Below are positions 1 to 8,385 of a DNA stretch of 38,627 nucleotides, in pieces. The notes below the pieces were generated by a model. It searched no databases, was not told where the DNA came from, and saw only the letters and a program-made list of their open reading frames with translations. Numbering within the stretch: position 1 is the first letter of the stretch; the number at the start of each line of letters is the position of its first letter. The position numbers and the translations under genes are program-made. Source of the DNA: Holophagaceae bacterium (GTDB lineage: Bacteria; Acidobacteriota; Holophagae; Holophagales; Holophagaceae); the NCBI GenBank assembly GCA_017859955.1, contig JAFNAB010000032.1, forward strand, positions 1 to 38,627. Reading direction: 5' to 3'.

Positions 1-57
1 CACCACCATGGCGATGAGCCACGGATTGATCTGGCGGTGCGGGTGGGTTTGGGTCAT
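1..57 (-). CDS. EmrB/QacA-type MFS efflux pump, N-terminal fragment
   Basis: Only the first 19 codons lie in the window; the gene runs off the left edge. The peptide reads MTQTHPHRQINPWLIAMVV, and the NPWLIA.VV stretch is the usual entry into the first membrane helix of DHA2-family (14-TM) drug:proton antiporters. The ATG lies 6 nt after the stop of the HlyD/EmrA-like adaptor, so the two are probably translated together as the inner-membrane pump and adaptor of one tripartite exporter. The identification rests on a short peptide plus context; substrate unknown. Confidence 0.6.
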   Translation of the reverse strand, partial: MTQTHPHRQINPWLIAMVV

Positions 58-63
58 GGGGCT

Positions 64-1014
64 CTACTTGGTGAGGATGGTCGCTTCGACGTTCATGCCG
101 GGGCGGAGCTGGACCTTCTTGGCATCCTCCTCGTCGATGCGGATCTTCACGGGGATGCGCTGCACCACCTTCACGAAGTTGCCGACGGCGTTCTCCGGGG
201 GGAGGAGGCTCATGCGGGCCCCGGTGGAACCGGCGATGGAATCCACCTTGCCCTTAAGCACCATCCCGTTCATGTCCACCTTGATCTCGACCTCCTGGCC
301 CGGGTGGACCTTGGCGAGCTGGGTCTCCTTATAATTGGCGGTGATCCAGGTCTGATGCAGGGGGACCAGGGTCATCATGCCCTGGCCCGGTTGGACCACC
401 TGACCCGTTTCCACGAACTTCCGGGTGACCACGCCTTCCACCGGGGCTGTGATCCTGGTGTAGCTGAGCTGAAGCTCCAGGGCTTCGAGGTTGGCCTTGG
501 CCTGGGCAATGCCCGCCTGAGCCTGTGCCAGCCGGGCTTCCTGGGCGGCGACGTTGGCCTTCCGGGCCTCGGCTTCCTGGCGCAGAGAGTTGAGGCGGCG
601 CTGGGCGACCTTCCACTCTCCTTCGTTGACTTCGGCTTGGTTCCGGTAGGCGTCATAGGACAGGGCCGAGATCTCCTGGCGTTCCGCCAGGGGGGTCATG
701 CGCTGGTAGTCGACCTTGGCCTTCTCATAGCTGGAGCGGCGTGCCTCCAGGGTGGCCTGGGCGGCTTCCAGGTCTGAGCCTTTGGCCTGGGCGTAGGAGA
801 CCGTCGCCCGCAGGTGCTCAGCCTTGGCGACCTCCACCTGGGACTGGGCCTGGACCAGGGCTGCCCTGGCCTGGTCCACCTTGGCCTGGAGATCCCTGGG
901 GTCCAGGTCCACCAGGGACTGACCCTCCTTCACGGGCTGGTTGTCCTCCACCAGAACCTTGCCCACATTCCCAGTCTCGATGGGCGTGTCGTTCGGGGTG
1001 ATCTCGGGGCTCAT
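64..1014 (-). CDS. HlyD/EmrA-family membrane fusion protein lacking its membrane anchor
   Basis: Periplasmic adaptor of a tripartite efflux system, 316 aa. The lipoyl half-motif GKVLVEDNQPVKEGQSL lies near residues 14-31, followed by a long alpha-helical hairpin rich in Ala/Gln/Lys (about 40-190), the second lipoyl half (ITAPVEGVV), and a beta-barrel ending at RPGMNVEATI. The ATG at 1014 has a clear GGAG five bases upstream and begins 10 nt after the tolC-like stop. EmrA-type proteins normally start with a short cytoplasmic tail, one membrane helix and a DAYV-like strand before the first lipoyl half. Here only about 13 residues precede that half and there is no hydrophobic segment, so the N-terminal anchor appears to be deleted. 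An upstream extension would only read antisense-overlapping tolC sequence, so it is not a better start. Confidence 0.85.
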   Translation of the reverse strand: MSPEITPNDTPIETGNVGKVLVEDNQPVKEGQSLVDLDPRDLQAKVDQARAALVQAQSQVEVAKAEHLRATVSYAQAKGSDLEAAQATLEARRSSYEKAKVDYQRMTPLAERQEISALSYDAYRNQAEVNEGEWKVAQRRLNSLRQEAEARKANVAAQEARLAQAQAGIAQAKANLEALELQLSYTRITAPVEGVVTRKFVETGQVVQPGQGMMTLVPLHQTWITANYKETQLAKVHPGQEVEIKVDMNGMVLKGKVDSIAGSTGARMSLLPPENAVGNFVKVVQRIPVKIRIDEEDAKKVQLRPGMNVEATILTK

Positions 1015-1024
1015 GGGTACTCCG

Positions 1025-2338
1025 TCAGCGTGCGAAAAGGGATTCCAGCTCACCCGTGGCCTTGGCCAGATCGGCGCGGTACTGGTTGAGGCGATAGAGG
1101 GCGCTGATCTGGTTGTCATTGGCCTTGGCCAGATCGTCCTGGGCGTTGATGAGTTCGACGTTGTTGCTCACCCCTGCCTCGAAGCGGTGCCGGGCCTGGA
1201 GCAGGGCCTCCTCGGCGAGCTTCACCGCCAGATTGGCGGTTTCCACTTCGCTGCGGGCTGCGTCCATTTCAGCCTGGGCCATGTGGACTTCCAGTCCGAC
1301 CTGGGACTGGACTTCGCGCCGGGCCTCCTTCACCTCGTCGAGCTCGACCTTGGCCTTGGCCACCCTGGAGGAGATGAGACCGCCGGTGAAGAGGGGCACC
1401 TTGACGGCAAGGGTGAGCTGGTAGGTGTCGGCCCAGTTTTCGGGGCGGAGAACGGTGGAGCCGTAGGCGCCCGTGGCCACCAGGGAGGGATATCTCAGGC
1501 CCTTGACGGCATCCTGCATGGCCGTGGCGGCCTTTGCTCGGGCATCCAGGGCCTGGATCTCCGGGCGCTTCTGGAGGCCAGCGTCGAAGGCGGCCTGGAA
1601 GGCCTGGGATGGGATGGCGGGATTGGCCAGGGTGTCGGTCAGCTCCAGTTCGGTCTGGGGCTCGAGGTTCAGGAGCTTCACGAGGCCAGCCCGGGAGGTG
1701 ATGGCCTGGGTTTGGGCCTGGATGAGCCACTGCCGTTCGACCTGGAGCCGGACCTGGGCCCGCAGGGTGTCCAGCCGGGTGCCGATGCCATGCTTCTGCT
1801 GGTCTTCCGCCAGCTTCTCGAGGGCTTTCGCCAGCTCCACCCGCGACTGGGAGGCCTTCACTGAGGCGTCGGCCCGAAGGGCCCGCAGGTACTGGCCGAC
1901 CACCAGGGCAGCGACTTCCTCCCGGACCACCCGGGTCTGGGCCCTGGCGGAATCCTCGGCGTGGCGGGAGGCCTTCCAGCGCTGGTAGGTGTTCAGGTCG
2001 AAGAGGGTGGCCTGGGCCTGAAGGCGAGCCTGTCCCCAGGTGTAAGGACCGACCATGGTCGGATTGCCCGGTTCCCGCATGCCCAGCATGGCGTCCATGT
2101 TGTATTTGTTCCGCTGCCCGAATGCTTCGGCGGAGACCTGGGGCAGGAGGGCCGAAGCGGCCATCCTGCGGTCTTCGGAGCTGGCAGCCAGGGCCAGGAT
2201 GGACTGATGGACCCTGGGGTTCTGGTCCAGAGCTGTCTTCAGGGCCTCCTGCAGGGTCAGGTGGACTCTCGGGGATTCCGCGCTCATCACGGTGCAAAGC
2301 CCCATGAGGAGTGAAGCCAATGCTCGGTTGGATCCCAT
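1025..2338 (-). CDS. TolC-family outer membrane efflux protein
   Basis: Outer-membrane channel of the exporter, 437 aa, a usual size for the family. A signal peptide covers about residues 1-20 (ASLLMGLCTVMSA). It is followed by LTLQEALKTALDQNPRV, the typical opening of an OEP repeat, and a second repeat with long amphipathic helices (EAREEVQSQVGLEVH-like region, then AGVSNNVELINAQDDLAKA), a common C-terminal OEP signature. The ATG at 2338 is preceded by GGAGG at a 5-base spacing; the upstream in-frame start at 2386 has no ribosome-binding site and would bury the signal peptide. It is first in a minus-strand operon with the adaptor and the MFS pump, divergent from actA. Confidence 0.88.
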   Translation of the reverse strand: MGSNRALASLLMGLCTVMSAESPRVHLTLQEALKTALDQNPRVHQSILALAASSEDRRMAASALLPQVSAEAFGQRNKYNMDAMLGMREPGNPTMVGPYTWGQARLQAQATLFDLNTYQRWKASRHAEDSARAQTRVVREEVAALVVGQYLRALRADASVKASQSRVELAKALEKLAEDQQKHGIGTRLDTLRAQVRLQVERQWLIQAQTQAITSRAGLVKLLNLEPQTELELTDTLANPAIPSQAFQAAFDAGLQKRPEIQALDARAKAATAMQDAVKGLRYPSLVATGAYGSTVLRPENWADTYQLTLAVKVPLFTGGLISSRVAKAKVELDEVKEARREVQSQVGLEVHMAQAEMDAARSEVETANLAVKLAEEALLQARHRFEAGVSNNVELINAQDDLAKANDNQISALYRLNQYRADLAKATGELESLFAR

Positions 2339-2413
2339 GTGCACCTCCGGACTGCGAGTGACCCACCTCCTGACATGAATCCGCATGCGGTTTCACCCTC
2401 GGGAGGGAGGTTA

Positions 2414-2425
2414 TTGCTAAAGCAA
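2414..2425. promoter_or_regulatory. Inverted repeat, possible operator for the efflux operon
   Basis: TTGCT-AA-AGCAA is a perfect 5-bp inverted repeat about 75 bp upstream of the TolC-like start, in the divergent spacer with actA. Efflux operons are often controlled by a regulator binding such dyads, but no regulator gene is adjacent and no clear -35/-10 pair is visible. Weak evidence. Confidence 0.2.
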
Positions 2426-2605
2426 CATTGATAGAATATCGGTCACCTAGCCTCGTATCAAGGGGTAGCTCCACCTGGCGGGGGTGAAAGCGTCTGAACT
2501 CGGGTTCCTCGAGCGCCGGCCGATGCACTTGGTGTGACAACGATGCTATTTCCCGCATCGAAGACTGGTGATAAACCTCTAGATTGCCTTCCGGAGAGCC
2601 CTTGC

Positions 2606-3169
2606 ATGCACGGACTAGATCGCGCCCTACGCTTCGTCCTGCCCCTTGGCATCCTGGCTCTGCTTGCCACGGTCCTTCTGGTGGGCTGGTTCGCCCAGCC
2701 CGACCGCTATGCCCAGGGTCTTAGCGTGCCCCAGCCGATCCCCTACTCTCACGCCCTCCACGCTGGAACACTCAAGATTCCATGCCTCCACTGCCATTCC
2801 GGGGCGAACCGATCCCGGATGGCCGGGGTGCCCGCGGTATCGCTCTGCATGAACTGCCACCAGGTGACCCGGACGGACCGTCCGGCCATCCAGCGGCTGG
2901 CGGAACTCCAGCGCACTGGGCAGCCCCTGGTCTGGAACCGGGTCCACGCCATGCCTGACCATGTCTACTTTGATCACGGACCCCATGTGGCGGCCGGAGT
3001 TGCCTGTCAGACCTGTCATGGCGAAGTCCAGACCATGAGCCAGGTCTCCCTGAGGATGTCCATGAGGATGGGGAACTGTCTGGGCTGCCACCGCGATCCC
3101 AAGGCGGCGCTCCCCAAGGACTCCCCGATCCGCAAGGGGCCTGAGCACTGCAATGCCTGTCATCGGTGA
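2606..3169 (+). CDS. actA: Alternative complex III subunit ActA, pentaheme cytochrome c
   Basis: Membrane-anchored multiheme cytochrome that passes quinol-derived electrons within alternative complex III, 187 aa. One hydrophobic N-terminal helix (about residues 10-30, RFVLPLGILALLATVLLVGW) is followed by a periplasmic domain with five CxxCH sites: CLHCH, CMNCH, CQTCH, CLGCH and CNACH. The ATG at 2606 has GGAGAG at 2593-2598; an earlier in-frame ATG at 2534 lacks a ribosome-binding site and would add 24 polar residues before the helix. It is the first gene of the respiratory operon. Five hemes and the position ahead of an iron-sulfur/molybdopterin-like ActB are diagnostic. Confidence 0.92.
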   Translation: MHGLDRALRFVLPLGILALLATVLLVGWFAQPDRYAQGLSVPQPIPYSHALHAGTLKIPCLHCHSGANRSRMAGVPAVSLCMNCHQVTRTDRPAIQRLAELQRTGQPLVWNRVHAMPDHVYFDHGPHVAAGVACQTCHGEVQTMSQVSLRMSMRMGNCLGCHRDPKAALPKDSPIRKGPEHCNACHR

Positions 3170-3185
3170 AGGACGGAGCGAGACC

Positions 3186-6014
3186 ATGGACCTGAATCCC
3201 CTTGATCCCACCCCGCGCCAGTGGCGTTCCCTGGAGGAACGTGCAGGTTTATGTGATGAGCAGGGCGAATTCCCAGCCGATGCCTGCGAAGCGCCCCGGC
3301 CTGGGGTGAGTCGCCGGAACTTCCTGCAATTGATGGGGGCTTCGGCCGCCCTGGCCGCCACCGTCGCCTGTGACCGCAAGGGCGTACCCCTGGTGCCCTA
3401 CACCAGGCGTCCCACGGAAGTTGTGCCCGGGGTTTCCAACCTCTATGCCAGCACCTTCTCCGAGGCCGGGCGGGCCTACCCGGTCCTGGTCCGGACCCGG
3501 GAGGGCCGTCCGATCCACGTCTCGGGCCATGACCTGGGGGGGAAGGCGCCCCTGCGGGCCACAGCGGATCTGCTTGGACTCTATGATCCCGATCGCCTGA
3601 GGGGTCCCCTGGCCGATGGCAAGGCCATCGCCTGGGACAAGGCCATGGAGCGCCTCGGTCAGGAATGCCGAAGCGGCAAGCCTCTTCTGCTGGTCACCGG
3701 TGCTTCAGCCTCTCCGACGCGCCTGCACCTTCTGCGGGAACTCACCCAGGCCCTGCCCGGCCTGGATCTGCTTGTCAGTGAGGGCCTACCGAAGGCCCCG
3801 GAGGACCTGCGGGCCTGGAAGCCCCGGCTGGACCAGGTCCAGGTAATGCTCTCCCTGGGGGCCGATTTCCTCACGGGGGACGACCCGGGCCTCATCGAGG
3901 CCTATGCGAAGCGCCGGGAGCCCGGGGAGGCGATGCTGCGCCTCTGGGTGGCCGAAGGTCCCATGAGCCTTACGGGGGCTAACGCCGATCACCGTCTGCT
4001 CCTCAGGCCCAGCCGGGTTGCGGCCTTTGCCACCGCTCTGGGTGCGGCCCTGAGGGAAGGCCCAGGGGCCGAACCGGCGCCGCCGGAGGTGGATGCTAGG
4101 CTCTGGAAGGCCCTGGTGCAGGAGCTGCGGGCCGCCGGGCCCAGGGCCCTGGTGCTCTGCGGAGCGGTTCTGCCGGAAGCCGCCCATCGGGCTGTCCATG
4201 CTCTCAATCGTCAGCTGGGGACCCTTGGGCTGGTCTTCGAGCCGGAGGGGAAGCCCTCCGGGCTGGTCCCCGCCCAGGCCCTGGTCCGCCTCGAGGCCGG
4301 GCATTACGGAGGCGTGATCTTCTGGGGCTGCAACCCGCTCTATGCCTCTTCGGAAGCCGGGCGGTGGAAGAAGGCCCTGGCCCGGGTCCCCTTCCGGTGC
4401 TGGATGGGGCTGCGGGAGGACGAGACCTCGGCGGTCTGTTCCCTCCTGCTCCCCGAGCACCACTGGCTGGAGGCCTGGGGCGACCATGCCGCCCCCGGCG
4501 GGCACCTGGCCCTTCAGCAGCCGGTGGTGGGCGCCCTCTATGACACCCGTCAGGGCGAGGACGTGCTTCTGGCACTGCTTCGTGGCCTGGGCAAGGCTTC
4601 GAGTCCGGATTACCTCACGTACCTGAAGGAGCGGTGGCGTCGGGAGGTGCAGGTTTCCGGGGCTTCGGTGCCCTTTGACCGCTATTTCGAGGCTGCTCTG
4701 CACGACGGCCTGGTCAAGGTCGCTTCGCCGATCCATCCCCCCCAGAGCCCGGATCGGAGCTTCCCGGCTCCGGGGCCCGTACCTGCCGGTTTCGAGCTTC
4801 TCCTGGAGCCGGACCGCCGGGTCTTTGATGGGCGCTATGGCAACAACGGCTGGCTTCAGGAATTGCCGGAGCCGGTGTCCAAGACGGTCTGGGGCAACCC
4901 GTTGATGCTGTCCCTGGAGGACGCCCGCAGACTCTCCCTAGAGGATGGGGACCTGGTGCGGATGGATGCCGGGGCCGAGCACCTGGAGCTTCCGGTCTGC
5001 ATCCAGCCCGGTCAGACGCCAGGCGTCCTTTCCCTGGCCCTGGGCTACGGGAGGGCGCACGGACGGGTGGCCAAGGGGGTGGGGTTCAACGCCTTCCCGC
5101 TGCTGGACCCCTCGGGTAGCGGCCTGCGGCTGGGGGTCGAGCTCCGCAGACTCGGATCGCGGCGGGAGTTGCCCCGCACCCAGGGGCATCACCGCCTGGC
5201 TGGGCGGGACATCCTGCGGATCCAGGAGGCCGGGGAGACGGCTCACGGGAACCATCACGCCCATGAACTTCCTTCCCTCTACCCGCCCCAGGTCTTCGGA
5301 GAACAGCGCTGGGGCATGGTGGTGGACCTCAACCGTTGCGTGGGCTGCAGCACCTGCGTCCTGGCCTGCCAGAGCGAGAACAACATCCCCATCGTCGGCC
5401 CCGAGCAGGTGGCCAGGGGCCGGGAGATGCACTGGCTGCGCATCGACCGCTACTACGACGGCGATCCCGCCAATCCCCGGGCGGCGCACCAGCCCATGAT
5501 GTGCCAGCACTGTGATCACGCCCCCTGCGAGAACGTCTGCCCGGTGAACGCCACCAACCACAGCCCCGATGGCCTCAACCAGATGGTCTACAACCGCTGC
5601 GTGGGCACCCGGTACTGCGCCAACAACTGCCCCTACAAGGTGCGGCGCTTCAACTTCCTGGAATTCAACAATGCCAAGAAGGAGCCGGAGCTCCTGGCCC
5701 ATAATCCCGAGGTCACCGTCCGCCCCCGGGGCGTGATGGAGAAGTGCACCTTCTGCATCCAGCGCATCCAGGACGCCCGGGTCCGGGCCAAGCTGGAGAA
5801 GCGGCCCCTGAAGGACGGGGACATCACCCCGGCCTGCGTGGCGGCTTGCCCCGCCGGGGCCATCGTCTTCGGCGACCTCAAGGATCCCCATTCCCGGGTG
5901 GTCCACCTGGCAGAGGATCCCAGGGGCTACAAGGTCCTGGAGGAACTGGGTGTCCGCCCGGCGATCACCTACCTCGCCGCTCTCCGCAACCCCCTTCGGG
6001 GAGGGAAGTCATGA
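3186..6014 (+). CDS. actB: Alternative complex III subunit ActB, molybdopterin-like and iron-sulfur protein
   Basis: Large periplasmic subunit, 942 aa. A twin-arginine-like segment (SRRNFLQLMGASAAL, about residues 39-53) precedes a domain related to molybdopterin oxidoreductases (about 60-640). In ActB proteins this domain generally lacks the cofactor. The C-terminal third is a four-cluster ferredoxin domain: CVGCSTCVLAC, CQHCDHAPCENVCP, CVGTRYCANNCP, and CTFCIQRI with a later CVAACPAGAI. The third group is CxxxxxC where a CxxC would be expected, consistent with one [3Fe-4S] cluster. The chosen ATG has GGAG about 8 bases upstream and lies 16 nt after actA; an ATG at 3153 would overlap actA and lacks a site. 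The gene overlaps actC by ATGA. Confidence 0.93.
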   Translation: MDLNPLDPTPRQWRSLEERAGLCDEQGEFPADACEAPRPGVSRRNFLQLMGASAALAATVACDRKGVPLVPYTRRPTEVVPGVSNLYASTFSEAGRAYPVLVRTREGRPIHVSGHDLGGKAPLRATADLLGLYDPDRLRGPLADGKAIAWDKAMERLGQECRSGKPLLLVTGASASPTRLHLLRELTQALPGLDLLVSEGLPKAPEDLRAWKPRLDQVQVMLSLGADFLTGDDPGLIEAYAKRREPGEAMLRLWVAEGPMSLTGANADHRLLLRPSRVAAFATALGAALREGPGAEPAPPEVDARLWKALVQELRAAGPRALVLCGAVLPEAAHRAVHALNRQLGTLGLVFEPEGKPSGLVPAQALVRLEAGHYGGVIFWGCNPLYASSEAGRWKKALARVPFRCWMGLREDETSAVCSLLLPEHHWLEAWGDHAAPGGHLALQQPVVGALYDTRQGEDVLLALLRGLGKASSPDYLTYLKERWRREVQVSGASVPFDRYFEAALHDGLVKVASPIHPPQSPDRSFPAPGPVPAGFELLLEPDRRVFDGRYGNNGWLQELPEPVSKTVWGNPLMLSLEDARRLSLEDGDLVRMDAGAEHLELPVCIQPGQTPGVLSLALGYGRAHGRVAKGVGFNAFPLLDPSGSGLRLGVELRRLGSRRELPRTQGHHRLAGRDILRIQEAGETAHGNHHAHELPSLYPPQVFGEQRWGMVVDLNRCVGCSTCVLACQSENNIPIVGPEQVARGREMHWLRIDRYYDGDPANPRAAHQPMMCQHCDHAPCENVCPVNATNHSPDGLNQMVYNRCVGTRYCANNCPYKVRRFNFLEFNNAKKEPELLAHNPEVTVRPRGVMEKCTFCIQRIQDARVRAKLEKRPLKDGDITPACVAACPAGAIVFGDLKDPHSRVVHLAEDPRGYKVLEELGVRPAITYLAALRNPLRGGKS

Positions 6015-7426
6015 GTGATCAGCTGACACTGCCCGAGGTCCTGCGGGAACCCGCCCTCACCATGGGCACCGTGACCCCCGGCTCCCTGGATGACCAGGTT
6101 CTGGCCTTTCCCGAACGCCGTCCGCCCCTCAAGTGGTTCGTGGCCATCGCCTGCACATCCCTCATCGCCGCCATCGGCATGGGCTTCATCGGCTACACCG
6201 TCGCAACGGGCATCGGGGTCTGGGGCAACAACAGCCCGGTCTTCTGGGCCTTCGACATCATCAACTTCGTGTTCTGGGTGGGCATCGGCCACGCCGGAAC
6301 CCTGATTTCCGCCATCCTCTTCATCTTCCGGAAGCGGTGGCGGAACGCCATCGCCCGCTTCGCCGAGGCCATGACCATTTTCGCGGTCATGTGCGCCGGG
6401 CTCTTCCCCCTGATCCATGTGGGACGCCCCTGGCTGGCCTTCTGGCTCTTCCCCTATCCGAACCAGCGGGCCCTCTGGACCAACTTCCGGTCCCCGCTCC
6501 TGTGGGACGTCTTCGCGGTCAGTACCTACTTCGCGGTGTCCGCCATGTTCTGGTACCTGGGACTGGTGCCGGATATCGCCTCGTTGCGGGATCGCACCAC
6601 CTGCAAGTGGCGCAAGCCCATCTACACCGTGCTGGCCGTGGGCTGGCGGGGGGCGGGCTCCCACTGGCAGCACTACGAGAAGGCCTACCTGCTCCTGGCG
6701 GGGCTGGCCACGGGGCTGGTGCTGTCGGTGCACAGCGTCGTCTCCTTCGACTTCGCCACTTCCCTGGTGCCGGGCTGGCACATGACCATCTTCCCGCCCT
6801 ACTTCGTGGTGGGCGCCATCTTTGCTGGCTTCGCCATGGTGGTGATGGTGCTCATCGTGGTGCGGGAGTCCATGGACCTCCAGAACCTCATCACCGACTA
6901 CCACCTCGAGGTCATGAACAAGGTCATCCTGGGGATGTCCTGCCTCATGGGCTACGCCTACCTGATGGAGGGCTTCACGGCCTGGTACAGCCAGAACGAG
7001 TACCTCCACCACACCTTCATCAACATCATCTCCGGCACCTACGGCTGGGCCGGCTGGCTCACCATCGCCTGCAACGTGGTGATACCCCAGCTGCTCTGGT
7101 TCAAGCGCTGCCGCACCTCCTACTTCTGGATGATCCTGGTGGCGGTGGGCGTGACCGTGGGCATGTGGTTCGAGCGCTTCGTCATCATCGTCATCTCCCT
7201 GCACCAGGACTATCTCCCTTCGGCCTGGCGGATCTACAAGCCCACCCTGGTTGACTTCGGCATCCTCTTCGGTTCCCTGGGGCTCTTCTTCACCCTGGTC
7301 CTGATCTTCGCCCGGGTCCTGCCGGTCATCGCCACCACCGAGGTGAAGGGCATCCTGCCGGGGGCCCAGCCCTGGACGAGGCGCTCCAGTTGCGCCGCTC
7401 ACCCCTGGCGGGAATGGTCGTGGTGA
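6011..7426 (+). CDS. actC: Alternative complex III subunit ActC, NrfD-like membrane protein (C-terminal tail altered)
   Basis: Quinol-interacting integral membrane subunit, 471 aa, of the NrfD/PsrC family, with about ten hydrophobic helices starting at KWFVAIACTSLIAAIGMGF. Family-like segments include WVGIGHAGTLISAILF, GRPWLAFWLFPYPNQ, SVVSFDFATSLVPGWH and FERFVIIVISLHQDYLPS. The ATG at 6011 overlaps the actB stop. The family-like sequence ends near ATTEVKGILPGAQP. The last 16 residues (WTRRSSCAAHPWREWS and on) are encoded by DNA that in the +1 frame reads as ActD (LDEALQLRRSPLAG), so this tail is probably not native. A deletion seems to have fused the end of actC to the middle of actD. Confidence 0.9.
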   Translation: MSDQLTLPEVLREPALTMGTVTPGSLDDQVLAFPERRPPLKWFVAIACTSLIAAIGMGFIGYTVATGIGVWGNNSPVFWAFDIINFVFWVGIGHAGTLISAILFIFRKRWRNAIARFAEAMTIFAVMCAGLFPLIHVGRPWLAFWLFPYPNQRALWTNFRSPLLWDVFAVSTYFAVSAMFWYLGLVPDIASLRDRTTCKWRKPIYTVLAVGWRGAGSHWQHYEKAYLLLAGLATGLVLSVHSVVSFDFATSLVPGWHMTIFPPYFVVGAIFAGFAMVVMVLIVVRESMDLQNLITDYHLEVMNKVILGMSCLMGYAYLMEGFTAWYSQNEYLHHTFINIISGTYGWAGWLTIACNVVIPQLLWFKRCRTSYFWMILVAVGVTVGMWFERFVIIVISLHQDYLPSAWRIYKPTLVDFGILFGSLGLFFTLVLIFARVLPVIATTEVKGILPGAQPWTRRSSCAAHPWREWSW

Positions 7427-8385
7427 TGGCCTTCCTGGGGGCCATTGTGGCCCTCGCCATGCAGGGGTGGATGAGCGCGGTGGACTACCCGGTCATCACC
7501 GGCGGCAAGGCGCCCTTCTCCTGGCAGGCCTTCGTGCCGATCATGTTCGAGCTGATGGTGCTCTTCGCCACCTTCACGGCCGGGCTGGGGATGCTCTTCC
7601 TGCTCAATCGACTCCCCTTCTTCGGGCATCCGGTGCTTTCCTCCAGGGCCATCCAGGGCATCACCCGGGATCGCTTCGCCCTTTCGGTGGAGGCGGAGGG
7701 CGGAAGTCTGGATCCTGAAGCCGCTACCGCCTTGCTGAGCGCTGCCGGGGCCAAGGATATTGAAGTCCTGTCTTTGCCTGCCCGGGCGGAAATCCTGGAC
7801 GCCGCCTTCATCCTGCGGGCCCTCGGGGGGATCGTGGTGGCCTGCGTGGTGGCTGGAGGGCTCATGTTCGCGGCCATCAAGCTTTTCCCGCTGCTGCCTC
7901 CCATGTCCCACATGCAGGAGCAGGCCAAACTCAACCCCTACAAGCCCAGCCATTTCTTCAAGGATGGCCACGGGATGCAGTCCCCGGTGCCGGGCACCGT
8001 GGCCCGGGGCTACCTCCCCATGGGCCCCCGGACCCCGGAAGAGGCCAACGGCTTGGTGAATCCTCTTCCACGCACCCGGGAGAACCTGGAAAGGGGCAGG
8101 GAGGCCTACACGAATCGCTGCGCGGTCTGCCATGGCCCCCTGGGGGATGGGGTGCCGGCTCTGACTGCAGCCTACAACGCCAAGCCCGCCAACCTGGTTT
8201 CGGATGAATTCCGCAAGGCTCCGGATGGCCGGTATTACTGGGCCATTGTGATGGGGAAGAACGCCATGCCCTCCCACGCCGCGGATATGCCCGAGGAGGA
8301 TCGCTGGGCGTCTATCCATTATGTGCGCGTCCTCCAGCGGGCCCAGAACGCCAAGGACTCGGATCTTGAGGAGACCAAGCCATGA
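7390..8385 (+). CDS. actD: Alternative complex III ActD-ActE fusion, ActD N-terminus missing
   Basis: Residues 1-140 match the membrane part of ActD (DUF3341): two helices around WMSAVDYPVITGGKAPFSWQAFVPIMFELMV, then RDRFALSVEA. Another helix (about 145-172) leads into a periplasmic monoheme cytochrome equivalent to ActE (RGYLPMG, then CAVCH near residue 242, with Met candidates in NAMPSHAADM). Both subunits are thus in one polypeptide of 331 aa. The frame stays open upstream as ALDEALQLRRSPLAG, which is family-like, but only over DNA shared with actC; the soluble N-terminal 40-50 residues normal for ActD are absent. No good ATG with a ribosome-binding site exists: the start given is TTG, and ATG at 7414 is an alternative. 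ATGA overlap with actF. Confidence 0.75.
   Translation: MRRSPLAGMVVVMAFLGAIVALAMQGWMSAVDYPVITGGKAPFSWQAFVPIMFELMVLFATFTAGLGMLFLLNRLPFFGHPVLSSRAIQGITRDRFALSVEAEGGSLDPEAATALLSAAGAKDIEVLSLPARAEILDAAFILRALGGIVVACVVAGGLMFAAIKLFPLLPPMSHMQEQAKLNPYKPSHFFKDGHGMQSPVPGTVARGYLPMGPRTPEEANGLVNPLPRTRENLERGREAYTNRCAVCHGPLGDGVPALTAAYNAKPANLVSDEFRKAPDGRYYWAIVMGKNAMPSHAADMPEEDRWASIHYVRVLQRAQNAKDSDLEETKP

Noticed and set aside
5744..6010. Upstream extension of actC
   Set aside because: It overlaps the ferredoxin domain of actB in another frame; the ATGA start at 6011 fits the operon pattern.
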